Part shown: positions 1 to 7,644 of the stretch, piece by piece
How the letters are laid out: every line of letters starts with the position of its first letter
Position numbering within the stretch: position 1 is the first letter of the stretch
Assembly: GCA_002453475.1 (NCBI GenBank)
Contig: DKGY01000070.1
Coordinates: 8,740-28,217, forward strand
Direction: 5' to 3'
Length of the DNA stretch: 19,478 nucleotides
DNA from: Clostridium sp. UBA6758
GTDB lineage: Bacteria > Bacillota > Clostridia > Clostridiales > Clostridiaceae
Translations under genes and position numbers: made by a program
The notes under the pieces: generated by a model
What the model was told of the DNA's origin: nothing
What the model saw: only the letters and a program-made list of their open reading frames with translations
Database searches by the model: none

Positions 1-1
1 G

Positions 2-634
2 AAACTTTTATGTAGTAGCAATAACTATGGTAGCAATAATTTTATATTTAATAGTTTTGGAGATTCTAACGGAGTACGTAAAGATATGTATAGGTTTTTT
101 AGAATGACACAACAGAGTATTAAAAATTCAACTCCTTTCAAAGACACTAATCTAGCATATATAAAAACTATAGATAAGATTAATAAAAACATTGCAGAAA
201 AATGTGGACAACTAATGTGGGGAATTTTTAGTGAAGCAACTAATTATAATGAGTTGTCAAATGAAGATAAAGAGTTAGCAATTTTTCTTAAAGAGATGGA
301 CTACATAAGCATAGATGAAACAGATAATAAATTATATTGTAATGTACCTATATTTCAAGAAAAAGATATGAAAATAGCCATCGAAATAGGTGAAATTATT
401 CTTATAGAGGTCCTTGAAACAGTAAAAAATACATTAAGTAGCATAGAGAAATATTCCAAGGGTTTAACGGCAATTAAGCATAAAGTGAGTATAAAGGAAG
501 TAGGAAATGAACTTTGGCATCAAATATTTGGACGTGCCAATGAAGAATTAATAAAAGAAGGAATTGTAGCTAAACCTTACAGTAGTGAACAAGAAGGCAG
601 ATACCTAAGGAGTATGAAAATATATAGTCAATAA
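2..634 (+). CDS. C-terminal part of an unrecognised protein, cut by the window edge
   Basis: The frame is open from the second base of the window through the ATG at 86 to the TAA at 632-634, so the gene very probably starts upstream. About 210 residues are visible. The ATG at 86 has no ribosome binding site directly before it and looks internal. The visible part is mostly helical and charged, with no membrane segment or signal peptide. A segment reading NSFGDSNGVRKDMYRFF comes just before and at the internal ATG, and an LWHQIFGRANEELIKEGIVA stretch lies near the C-terminus. The alternation of helices would suit the effector half of a regulator, but I cannot name a family and make no functional claim. 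It is not a GNAT. It is followed 58 bases later by the first acetyltransferase gene. Confidence 0.65.
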   Translation, partial: KLLCSSNNYGSNNFIFNSFGDSNGVRKDMYRFFRMTQQSIKNSTPFKDTNLAYIKTIDKINKNIAEKCGQLMWGIFSEATNYNELSNEDKELAIFLKEMDYISIDETDNKLYCNVPIFQEKDMKIAIEIGEIILIEVLETVKNTLSSIEKYSKGLTAIKHKVSIKEVGNELWHQIFGRANEELIKEGIVAKPYSSEQEGRYLRSMKIYSQ

Positions 635-692
635 AAATAATTATATATAGAGAGTAATAAATGTAATTTTAAATAGAAGGTAGTGATTAAAT

Positions 693-1244
693 ATGAAGGA
701 TGACATATTAAAGCTAGTAAAATTAGAAAATGACAAGGTGCTTATATTAAGAAAACCAACAGAAGAAGATGCAGAATCTATGATTGAATACTTAAATATA
801 GTTGGTGGAGAAAGTGATAACCTTCTTTTCGGTAAAAATGAGTTTAGACTTACTCTGGAGCAGGAAAGAGAGCATATTAAAAATATAAATGAAAATAATA
901 ATGCTCTTATGCTCCTAGGTATTATAGATAATCAAATAGTTAGTGTTTCTCAAGTTAGTGCTCCCAATAGGAAAAGAATAGCCCATAATAGTGAATTAGC
1001 TATTTCAGTAAAAAAGGAATACTGGAGCATGGGAATTGGCACTACAGTTATAAAAGTATTAATAGACTTTGCTAAGAATCATGAAACTATAAAAACTATA
1101 AGTTTAGGTGTTAAAGCTAGCAATAGAAAAGCTCAACATCTTTATGAGAAGCTTGGATTTGAAAAAGTGGGAGTTCATAGAAACTTCTTTAACATAGATG
1201 GAATTTATGATGATGAAATTCTTATGGATTTATATATAGATTAA
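693..1244 (+). CDS. GNAT N-acetyltransferase, RimJ/RimL-like
   Basis: This 183-residue protein is predicted to transfer an acetyl group from acetyl-CoA to an amine; the substrate is unknown. The acetyl-CoA pyrophosphate loop (motif A) is at residues 109-117, reading EYWSMGIGT, with glycines at 114 and 116. The usual Q/R at the first loop position is replaced. The family's C-terminal signature is at 144-156 (N-x6-Y-EKLGF) and is followed by a YDDEILMDLY ending typical of RimL-like enzymes. The ATG at 693 is preceded by GAAGG at a plausible distance. It is cytoplasmic, with no signal or membrane segment. It stands 58 bases after the truncated first gene and 48 bases before the DUF2785 gene. Confidence 0.92.
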   Translation: MKDDILKLVKLENDKVLILRKPTEEDAESMIEYLNIVGGESDNLLFGKNEFRLTLEQEREHIKNINENNNALMLLGIIDNQIVSVSQVSAPNRKRIAHNSELAISVKKEYWSMGIGTTVIKVLIDFAKNHETIKTISLGVKASNRKAQHLYEKLGFEKVGVHRNFFNIDGIYDDEILMDLYID

Positions 1245-1292
1245 AGACGTATTACGGGGATTTAATAAAAGGTTAAAGGGGAGGAATATAAA

Positions 1293-2126
1293 TTGGAAAA
1301 ACAAAAATTAAAACAATTGTTAAAGAGTATACAGGAAAATGAATATAAAGTACCAGAAGGGGTTAATCCATATGAGTTATCCGTGAAAATGATGGATAAT
1401 ATAGGGGATATTGATAGTGAATTACGTGATGATCTTATACTTTCCAATCTATTTACTTGGATATATGAAAATCAGCTATCAGAAAAGCAGGTTAATGAGC
1501 TATTGTGGATAGCTTTAGATGAAAATCATATTCTTAAGGGTTTAGGTAACATTGATGATTCGGTTTTCTGTAGAACCTTTTCAAGTGAAATAGTTGCAGC
1601 ATGCATCTATAGACATAGAATGGATAAGTTCTTATCTAAAAGTGATATTGAAAAGGCCTTTGACATTCTTTTGAAATTTTATAATGAAGATAAGGATGTT
1701 AGAGGATACGTAGAAGTCAAAGGCTGGGCTCATGGAGCTGCCCATGGTGCTGATGCTTTTGATGAATTTGCTAAGTGTGAAGAAATTGGATATGAGAGAT
1801 TAAAAAACATACTAGATGCATTTTATAAAAAGTTAAATATAAATTACTATGGATACATTCACTTTGAAGATGAACGTATGATAACAGCTGTTAAATCTAT
1901 ATTGGAAAGAGAAATAATACCAATAGAAGAGATTGAAGAATGGATAAAAAGTTTTAATAAAATAGAAAAGGTAGGAAAGTATCCAGAAGATTTAGTCATT
2001 GCATTTAATGTAAATATGTTCTTGAAAAGCCTGTACTTTAGATTAATTGATATACCTAAATATGAGAAATTTGCAAATACAGCTAGAGAAATATTGAATG
2101 AAATAAGTAGATTCAAGAAGTATTAA
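1293..2126 (+). CDS. DUF2785 family protein
   Basis: This 277-residue soluble, almost entirely helical protein of unknown biochemical role resembles the DUF2785 family. The most recognisable motif is GWAHGAAHGAD at residues 144-154, a histidine-rich helix that is the hallmark of the family and might bind a metal or a ligand. I chose the TTG at 1293 because a strong AGGGGAGG lies a normal distance upstream. An overlapping minus-strand open frame here has no supporting signals. The gene is followed 46 bases later by a nucleosidase gene, and the two may be co-transcribed. No residue change or frameshift suggests decay. The family call is from motif memory; the function is unknown. Confidence 0.82.
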   Translation: MEKQKLKQLLKSIQENEYKVPEGVNPYELSVKMMDNIGDIDSELRDDLILSNLFTWIYENQLSEKQVNELLWIALDENHILKGLGNIDDSVFCRTFSSEIVAACIYRHRMDKFLSKSDIEKAFDILLKFYNEDKDVRGYVEVKGWAHGAAHGADAFDEFAKCEEIGYERLKNILDAFYKKLNINYYGYIHFEDERMITAVKSILEREIIPIEEIEEWIKSFNKIEKVGKYPEDLVIAFNVNMFLKSLYFRLIDIPKYEKFANTAREILNEISRFKKY

Positions 2127-2172
2127 TAACCCATAAATATATTAATTCTAATACACTTAGGGGGCAAAGCTA

Positions 2173-2856
2173 ATGAAAATTGGAATTATTGGACCAACAG
2201 AAAATGAGATTATACCCTTCATTAAGGAGATTTCTAATAAAAAAGTAGAAACTGTAGCAATGTTAACATTCTATAGTGGTATATATGAAAACATAGATGT
2301 TGTCGCATTATATTGTGGGGTCTGTAAAGTTAATGCAGCCATTGCAACTCAGATATTAATAGATAAATTTAATGTTACTCATATTATTGTAACTGGTGTA
2401 GCAGGAGGAATAGATAATATATTAAGCATTGGAGATACTGTTATTTCAACAGAAGTAGCATATCATGATGTGGACCAAGGTATATTAACAGAATATCATC
2501 CATGGATGAAAAGTATATATTTTAAAGCAGATAATAGATTAATTGAGCTATGTAGAGCAGTTATAAATAAAAATAAGTTTATTCAAAAAGTATTCTTCGG
2601 TAAGATTGTTACTGGAGAAGCCTTTATAAGTGATAGTGGGCGTACTGAAATAATTTCTAAATACAATCCACTTTGTGTAGATATGGAAACCGCAAGTATT
2701 GCTCATGTATGTTATGCAAATGATATTCCTTTCATAGCAATAAGATCCATAACAGATACGGAAGAAGAATGTGGTATAGAAGTATTTGAAAATAACAGTA
2801 TATCAGCATCAAATAACTCTATTGATATTGTAAAGAAGATATTAGGATCACTTTAA
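2173..2856 (+). CDS. mtnN: 5'-methylthioadenosine / S-adenosylhomocysteine nucleosidase
   Basis: This 227-residue enzyme is predicted to hydrolyse the N-glycosidic bond of methylthioadenosine, S-adenosylhomocysteine and related nucleosides. It recycles products of SAM-dependent methylation and polyamine synthesis and feeds autoinducer-2 synthesis. The fold signature is clear. GIIGPTENEI carries Glu12, VTGVAGG at 73-79 is the nucleoside phosphorylase loop, VDMETAS at 169-175 carries the ribose-binding Met-Glu pair (Glu172), and RSITD at 191-195 carries the catalytic Asp195. These match Glu12, Glu174 and Asp197 of the E. coli enzyme. The length is close to the family's usual 230. AGGGGG lies before the ATG. 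It may be a second copy rather than the housekeeping gene, because its neighbours are accessory genes; that is inference. Confidence 0.92.
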   Translation: MKIGIIGPTENEIIPFIKEISNKKVETVAMLTFYSGIYENIDVVALYCGVCKVNAAIATQILIDKFNVTHIIVTGVAGGIDNILSIGDTVISTEVAYHDVDQGILTEYHPWMKSIYFKADNRLIELCRAVINKNKFIQKVFFGKIVTGEAFISDSGRTEIISKYNPLCVDMETASIAHVCYANDIPFIAIRSITDTEEECGIEVFENNSISASNNSIDIVKKILGSL

Positions 2857-2945
2857 ATAAGCTATATTACAGAGCTTTTTAGTGAATTATAAGTCTAAAA
2901 GTGATTATGTAATTATATTTACATTTTATAATAGGAGGATTTCAA

Positions 2946-3047
2946 TTGATATTAAGAAAAATTGAGAAAGAAAATATAAAAATTGTATTAAAGAATGAAG
3001 TAACGATTATTTATATTATGTGTATGGAAAGTGAAAGGGTGTGTTAA
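2946..3047 (+). pseudogene. Short reading frame with a strong ribosome binding site; probable N-terminal gene stub
   Basis: TTG at 2946 follows a strong AGGAGG at 2933-2938 and opens a 33-codon frame starting LILRKIEKENIKIVL. This reads like the first strand and helix of a GNAT protein. After about 15 codons the sequence loses resemblance and stops at TAA 3045-3047, one base before the TTG start of the next acetyltransferase. Two readings are possible: a stub left when most of an older GNAT gene was deleted, or a small leader frame that couples translation to the downstream gene. The stub reading fits the other fragments in this window. The preceding 89 bases (2857-2945) hold nothing else I recognise. 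Confidence 0.4.
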
Positions 3048-3048
3048 T

Positions 3049-3642
3049 TTGGATATAGCTTTAAGACTTGAAAAAGAAGATGACTGGAGGGAAGTTGAAC
3101 TTATCACTCGAGAGGCATTTTGGAGAACAGAACGTATTGCAAAAATAGGAGTTGGATGTGATGAGCACTATCTGGCTAATACATTACGTAAAGCCCCTGA
3201 ATTTGTACCAGAACTTGATTTAGTGGCAGAGGTTGATGGGCGATTGGTAGGAAATGTTATGTACAGTAAGGCATATGTACTTTTACCTGATGGGACACGT
3301 CACGATGTTCTTAATTTTGGGCCTTTAAGCGTTTTGCCTGAGTTCCAAAAACAAGGTGTAGGTAGTGCTCTCATGCGTCATTCGCTCAAAGTTGCTGCTA
3401 GATTGGGCTACGGTGCAGTAATTTTTTTCGGGCATCAATCTTATTACCCGCGGTTTGGATTCAAAGAGGCAAAAGAATTTAACATTACCACATGTAATGG
3501 TGACAACTACCCTTCATTTATGGCTATGGAACTTATCTATGGTGACTTGGATGGTATTACAGGAACATATCATGAATCGCCATTATATGATGTAAATCCA
3601 GAAAGAGCAAAAGAGTATGATTCACTTTTCCCTAAAAAGTAG
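3049..3642 (+). CDS. GNAT N-acetyltransferase, YhbS-like (COG3153)
   Basis: This 197-residue acetyltransferase resembles the YhbS family. The N-terminus has RLEKEDDWREVELITREAFW, the acetyl-CoA loop is EFQKQGVGSALM at residues 98-109 with glycines at 103 and 105, and the FFGHQSYYPRFGF segment at 126-138 is the family's signature beta-bulge region. I prefer the TTG at 3049 over the in-frame GTG at 3031, because AAAGGGTG lies at the right distance before 3049 and the protein then begins like other YhbS members. Base composition and codon use differ from the neighbours (CGT, CCG, CGG and GGG codons, higher GC), which suggests a more recent arrival from another genome. The upstream stub ends one base before this start. 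Confidence 0.92.
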   Translation: MDIALRLEKEDDWREVELITREAFWRTERIAKIGVGCDEHYLANTLRKAPEFVPELDLVAEVDGRLVGNVMYSKAYVLLPDGTRHDVLNFGPLSVLPEFQKQGVGSALMRHSLKVAARLGYGAVIFFGHQSYYPRFGFKEAKEFNITTCNGDNYPSFMAMELIYGDLDGITGTYHESPLYDVNPERAKEYDSLFPKK

Positions 3643-3699
3643 TTTCTTTAGTTTGATACTATATAAAATAAGTACTATTACAAAAAAGGAGGGATTATA

Positions 3700-4269
3700 T
3701 TGAAATACAATTTTTGGAGTGGGGAGAAAATAAGACTTAGAGCAGTAGAAGTAAATGATGCAGGTACATTTTTCAAATGGTCATCGGATTATGACAATGA
3801 GTCAGATAGGTTTTGCGATGAAATTCATTTTCCAATTTCTTATGATTCTATGATGGCAAGAGTTGAAGCTATGTCTAAAAGAGAGCCAAGCAATGATGAA
3901 TTTATGTGGATTATTGAGAATAGAGAAGGAAGTACAATTGGTTGTATTAATACATTTGATTGCAATAAGAAGGTTGGCACCTTTAAATATGGATTAGGCA
4001 TTATCAGAGAACAATGGGGTAATGGATATGCAAAGGATGCTATAAAAATTATTTTAAAGTATTATTTTAGAGAATTAAGATATCAAAAAGTGACGGTATA
4101 TATTTATTCATTTAATGAAAGGTCAATTAAACTTCATGAAAGTTTAGGATTTCAGAACGAAGGAAGAATTAGAAGAGCTGTTTTTACTAATGGAAATTAC
4201 TATGATGAAGTTCTTTATGGAATGACTTGTGAGGAATTTGATAACATTTATAGAAAAGATGAATTATAG
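3700..4269 (+). CDS. GNAT N-acetyltransferase, RimJ/RimL-like
   Basis: This 189-residue cytoplasmic acetyltransferase has an unknown amine or N-terminal substrate. It opens with IRLRAVEVND, the usual first strand of RimJ/RimL enzymes. The acetyl-CoA loop REQWGNGYAKDA lies at residues 103-114 with glycines at 107 and 109. The C-terminal NERSIKLHESLGF at 139-151 and a YYDEVLYGMT ending complete the fold. The TTG start is set by a perfect AAGGAGGG six bases upstream. Its closest relative in the window by eye is the gene at 6942 (shared TNGxYYDE ending), but the two are strongly diverged, so this is not a recent duplication. Confidence 0.93.
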   Translation: MKYNFWSGEKIRLRAVEVNDAGTFFKWSSDYDNESDRFCDEIHFPISYDSMMARVEAMSKREPSNDEFMWIIENREGSTIGCINTFDCNKKVGTFKYGLGIIREQWGNGYAKDAIKIILKYYFRELRYQKVTVYIYSFNERSIKLHESLGFQNEGRIRRAVFTNGNYYDEVLYGMTCEEFDNIYRKDEL

Positions 4270-4368
4270 CATTTTGTTTATTTTTTAATGCGTATTCTTA
4301 ATGTATTGAGAAGAAAAACAATAGGTGATAGAAAGATATAATAGCATTAGAGACAATGGGGTGGATTT

Positions 4369-4890
4369 ATGTATATGGGGGAAATTACAATTAGAGAAAC
4401 AACAGAAAGAGATTTAGAAAATATAATGAACCTTTGGAATAATGGAGAGGTTATGTTTTTTGTGGGTTTTCCAGATGGGCTTGGTATTACATTAGCTCAA
4501 ATAAAGGAATGGTTTAAAGTAACAATAAAAAAGCCACAAAGATGTCATTACTCTATATATGCTGAAGGTATAGGGTATTGTGGAGAAACTTTCTATGATG
4601 TTGATGCCAATCATGACTTAGCATCAATGGATATTAAATTATCTCCCAATGCACAGGGAAAGGGAATTGCGACAAAAGCATTAAGTTTTGCTATTGACAA
4701 AGCTTTTACAGAGGGAAAAGTAAATCGTGTTTATGTTGAACCACAGTCTGCAAATAGAAAGGCATGGACACTATATGAAAAGCTAGGCTTTGTAAGCAAA
4801 GAAAGACCAACGTATCTTGAAGAGGACGATACTTATTTAGAATTGACAAAATATGAATGGTACAAGTCTCGAGGATATGAAATTACTTAA
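4369..4890 (+). CDS. GNAT N-acetyltransferase
   Basis: This 173-residue acetyltransferase starts ITIRETTERDLENIMNLW, a normal beta1-alpha1 opening. Motif A is LSPNAQGKGIATKAL at residues 91-105, with Gln96, Gly97, Gly99 and Ala101 matching Q/RxxGxG/A. The C-terminal NRKAWTLYEKLGF at 129-141 is the beta5-alpha4 signature. GGGGTGG lies just upstream. The ATG at 4369 is close to it (4 bases) and the ATG at 4375 is about 10 bases from it, so the true start may be two codons later. The 99-base gap upstream contains a TATAAT at 4337-4342 without a good -35 partner. The next GNAT gene begins only 21 bases after the stop. Confidence 0.92.
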   Translation: MYMGEITIRETTERDLENIMNLWNNGEVMFFVGFPDGLGITLAQIKEWFKVTIKKPQRCHYSIYAEGIGYCGETFYDVDANHDLASMDIKLSPNAQGKGIATKALSFAIDKAFTEGKVNRVYVEPQSANRKAWTLYEKLGFVSKERPTYLEEDDTYLELTKYEWYKSRGYEIT

Positions 4891-4911
4891 TAGAAAGGAT
4901 GGTAATTAATA

Positions 4912-5349
4912 TTGATATTACTTAAAGAAGTTATAAGAGATAACTTTTGGGAATGCATTGAACTTACTGTGGCAAAAGATCAATGTGACTTTGTTACATC
5001 CAATGCAGTTTCAATAGCACAATCCAAGGTTCAACCAGAGTGTATTCCACTTGCAGTATATGATGATAACATTATGGTGGGATTTGTTATGTATTGTATT
5101 GATGAAGATGATAGTGAATATTGGATTTATAGAATGATGATTGATGAAAAATATCAATCAAAAGGATATGGAAGAGCAGCATTAGAAAAACTTTTAGAGA
5201 TTATAAAACAAGATAATTCTCATAATAAGATTTTTCTTGGAGTACACAAAGAAAGTATATATGCTGTAGAGCTGTATAAGAGTCTTGGATTTAACTTCAC
5301 TGGACAAGTATTTGGCAGTGAACATGTTATGAGATTAGATTATAACTAG
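4912..5349 (+). CDS. GNAT N-acetyltransferase, BltD-like (possible spermine/spermidine type)
   Basis: This compact 145-residue enzyme has the layout of the Bacillus BltD polyamine acetyltransferase. It opens LKEVIRDNFWECIEL, has a middle segment with an acidic EDDSEYWIYRMMID stretch, and then DEKYQSKGYGRAALEKLL at residues 78-95 (Gln82, Gly85, Gly87) as the acetyl-CoA loop. YAVELYKSLGF at 117-127 and a FGSEHVMRL ending follow. Polyamine acetylation is a family-based suggestion only. The TTG start at 4912 is supported by AAAGGATGG upstream. It is probably co-transcribed with the preceding GNAT gene, which ends 21 bases earlier. Confidence 0.9.
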   Translation: MILLKEVIRDNFWECIELTVAKDQCDFVTSNAVSIAQSKVQPECIPLAVYDDNIMVGFVMYCIDEDDSEYWIYRMMIDEKYQSKGYGRAALEKLLEIIKQDNSHNKIFLGVHKESIYAVELYKSLGFNFTGQVFGSEHVMRLDYN

Positions 5350-5415
5350 AAGGAATGTGAAAAGTATAATATAGCCCTAACTTTCCTAATTTCAAAATAA
5401 AGAGGAGTGATACTA

Positions 5416-6009
5416 GTGACGAACCATAGTATTATGCATGAAATGAAAATTAACAAGTCTTGCTTTGATGTATTTCCAGAATTGGAATCTGATAGATTAA
5501 TATATAGAGAAGTAAATTCAGAGGATGTAGAAGAGATATTTAAGATTTATAGTGATCCTGAAGTTGCTAAATATGATTGGTTTACACCAATTAATACTAA
5601 AGATGATGCACTATCCATAATAAATTGTTACAAAAAGGAATTTAAAAATAAAGAAGAGATTACATGGGGTGTGACAAGAAAGAATGATAATAAAATCATT
5701 GGCTATTGTAACTTAGGGAGCTTTGATGATGATTCAATAAGAAGCGAGATTGGATATGGATTTAATCGTGAAGAATGGAATAAAGGATATGCAACTGAAA
5801 CTATAAAGGTTTTGGTGAAATTCGGATTTGAGATTATGAACTTTAATAGGATAGAAGCTACTGTAACCCTTGGTAATGATGCTTCTATAAGGGTTTTAAA
5901 AAAAGCTAACTTTATTCAAGAGGGTATTTTTAGAGAAAGAACCGTTATGAAAGGCGAGTTTGTAGATGATGTTATATTAGCTATATTAAAGAAAGATTAT
6001 AAGCGCTAA
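5416..6009 (+). CDS. GNAT N-acetyltransferase, RimJ/RimL-like
   Basis: This 197-residue acetyltransferase has LESDRLIYREV at residues 23-33, the typical RimJ opening. Its acetyl-CoA loop is REEWNKGYATETIKVL, with Gly124 and Ala126 in the Q/RxxGxG/A pattern. NDASIRVLKKANFIQEG is the alpha4 region. I placed the start at the GTG at 5416, with AGAGGAG ending at 5407 as its ribosome binding site. An in-frame GTG at 5407 overlaps that site and would leave no Shine-Dalgarno sequence. The first 20 residues are a short N-terminal tail before the fold. A TATAAT at 5365-5370 lies in the upstream gap but lacks a matching -35. Confidence 0.92.
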   Translation: MTNHSIMHEMKINKSCFDVFPELESDRLIYREVNSEDVEEIFKIYSDPEVAKYDWFTPINTKDDALSIINCYKKEFKNKEEITWGVTRKNDNKIIGYCNLGSFDDDSIRSEIGYGFNREEWNKGYATETIKVLVKFGFEIMNFNRIEATVTLGNDASIRVLKKANFIQEGIFRERTVMKGEFVDDVILAILKKDYKR

Positions 6010-6038
6010 AAAAATATTAGAGATGAGATGGATGTAAC

Positions 6039-6890
6039 ATGAGAATTGAAGTGACAAATAAATTAACAGAAAATCAGATAACTGAAATTTTAAATTTAGA
6101 AACAGTGTCATTTGGTGAAGATGCTTTAGAAAATCATGCTTTTCTATCAAATGAAATTAACTTTGATAAAACAGTGCAGTGTTTTTACATGGGATATGAA
6201 AATGATGTGTTGGTTGCTTTTTTAACTACTTTTATTCCTACTTCTTATGAAGGCGAAATATTAGCGGTCACACATCCAGAGTATAGAGGAAGAGGATATT
6301 TTAAAAAATTGTTTCAGTGTGCTAAAGAAACCTTATTATTGAAAGGAATAAATAAAGTTTTATTGGTTGTAGAACCAAAAAGCAAAAGTGGTGTTGAGGT
6401 TCTAAAAAGCTTTAAGTATGCAAAGTTAGAGCGTTCAGAATACAGGATGTCTTATAGTGGTTCTAAAACTTTGACAGAAGATCCTAATTTGAAGTTTTTT
6501 CAGGTTAATAATGAAAACAAAGAAATATTTTCAGAAATTACACGAGAGGCTTTTCCAGACTTAGAGGACAGCAGTAATTTTATTGACACAGTAATTTATT
6601 CCGAAAACAGAAAGGGATATATAGCATACAAAGAAGGAGCTCCAGTAGGAGTTTTTGATTTTAATTATGAAGAGGGACACGCTTTTCTTTATGGAGTGGC
6701 CGTTGCAACACCATATCGAGGAAAAGGATTTGGAAAACAGATGGTTGGATTTGCGTTAAATGAGGGACTAAAAAAATCAGATAAAGTAGTCCTTGATGTG
6801 GATTCAGAAAATCCAACAGCTTTTAATTTATATAAAAAATGTGGTTTTCAGATTGATTTTCAAGTTGATTATTATAGATATGAATTTTAG
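6039..6890 (+). CDS. Tandem two-domain GNAT acetyltransferase
   Basis: This 283-residue protein contains two complete GNAT folds in one chain. The N-terminal domain has its acetyl-CoA loop at residues 79-88 (HPEYRGRGYF). The second domain has one at 224-233 (TPYRGKGFGK) and the alpha4 signature FNLYKKCGF at 262-270. In the first domain the third loop position is Tyr-Phe rather than Gly-x-Gly/Ala, so its acetyl-CoA binding may be altered. Two-domain GNATs of this layout include MshD and aminoglycoside-type enzymes, but I cannot assign a substrate. The ATG at 6039 follows GATGAGATGG. It lies 29 bases after the preceding GNAT gene. Confidence 0.92.
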   Translation: MRIEVTNKLTENQITEILNLETVSFGEDALENHAFLSNEINFDKTVQCFYMGYENDVLVAFLTTFIPTSYEGEILAVTHPEYRGRGYFKKLFQCAKETLLLKGINKVLLVVEPKSKSGVEVLKSFKYAKLERSEYRMSYSGSKTLTEDPNLKFFQVNNENKEIFSEITREAFPDLEDSSNFIDTVIYSENRKGYIAYKEGAPVGVFDFNYEEGHAFLYGVAVATPYRGKGFGKQMVGFALNEGLKKSDKVVLDVDSENPTAFNLYKKCGFQIDFQVDYYRYEF

Positions 6891-6941
6891 TAATACTTAA
6901 AGTTATTTTTATAGTGTAAGAAAATGGAGGATGAGAGTTTT

Positions 6942-7517
6942 ATGAGAGAAATAATATATGATAATTATTATTGGCAAAATGATTTAGTAAGACTAAGAGC
7001 ATGGAGTGAAGATGATTGGGAGTGGGATTATTATACTAATTTTGATACTTCAGCAGCCAGATTAGCAGATTATGAAGTTGACCTTCCACCAACACCTTTA
7101 AATTCTAAAAAATATTCTGAGAGAATCGCAAATTTATCTACTAATAATTGTAGAATAGCATTTGCTATTGATACATTAGATGGAATACATGTTGGTAGAA
7201 TAAATATATTACTAGATGATGATAAGAATGGAACTTTTGGGATTGGACTTAAGATTGACAGAGACCATAGAGGTAAAGGGTATGGTACAAGTGCTATGAA
7301 ATTGCTTTTGAAATATGGATTTATGGAAAGAAGACTAAATAAGTATTCTGTAAGTGTATTAGAAGGAAATGAAGGATCTATCAAAATGCATAAAAAACTT
7401 GGATGTGAACAGGAAGGAGTTTTAAAACAAAATATTTATACCAATGGTAGATATTACGATGAAATATATTTTGGATTAACAAAAGATATATATTTAAAAA
7501 ATAGAGGATATGAATAA
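6942..7517 (+). CDS. GNAT N-acetyltransferase, RimJ/RimL-like
   Basis: This 191-residue acetyltransferase opens with DLVRLRAWSEDDW (residues 14-26). Its loop DRDHRGKGYGTSAMKLL is near residues 106-122 with Arg110, Gly111, Gly113 and Gly115, a textbook acetyl-CoA binding motif. NEGSIKMHKKLGC and TNGRYYDEIYFGLT finish the fold. I prefer the ATG at 6942 because GGAGGATGAG lies directly before it, whereas an in-frame ATG at 6924 overlaps that site and has no Shine-Dalgarno sequence of its own. It is the last gene of a run of seven consecutive GNAT genes. Confidence 0.92.
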   Translation: MREIIYDNYYWQNDLVRLRAWSEDDWEWDYYTNFDTSAARLADYEVDLPPTPLNSKKYSERIANLSTNNCRIAFAIDTLDGIHVGRINILLDDDKNGTFGIGLKIDRDHRGKGYGTSAMKLLLKYGFMERRLNKYSVSVLEGNEGSIKMHKKLGCEQEGVLKQNIYTNGRYYDEIYFGLTKDIYLKNRGYE

Positions 7518-7644
7518 GTTTTAGTTTGAAAGAGTAAAGTTAATTAGTAGATTTAGATAGTATAAATTCAAATATAGAAGGTGTAATCACTTCGAAACAA
7601 TATAGATATTTATATATATGGAAGTGATAAAAAGGAGCATTATT

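Noticed and set aside
2859..2880. AAGCT/AGCTT stem followed by T residues as a terminator after the nucleosidase gene
   Set aside because: Five AT-rich pairs with a nine-base loop and only a few T residues are too weak to call.
3653..3681. TTGATA and TATTAC with 17-base spacing as a promoter for the gene at 3700
   Set aside because: Transcription would start inside the ribosome binding site at 3686-3693, so it could not drive that gene.
4270..4295. GCATT/AATGC hairpin after the GNAT gene at 3700
   Set aside because: The T residues lie in the loop instead of after the stem, so it does not look like an intrinsic terminator, and a five-pair stem is expected by chance.
3700..7517. Recent tandem duplication among the consecutive GNAT genes
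   Set aside because: The genes differ in subfamily, length and loop sequence; even the closest pair (3700 and 6942) shares only scattered motifs at the protein level and none at the DNA level that I can see.
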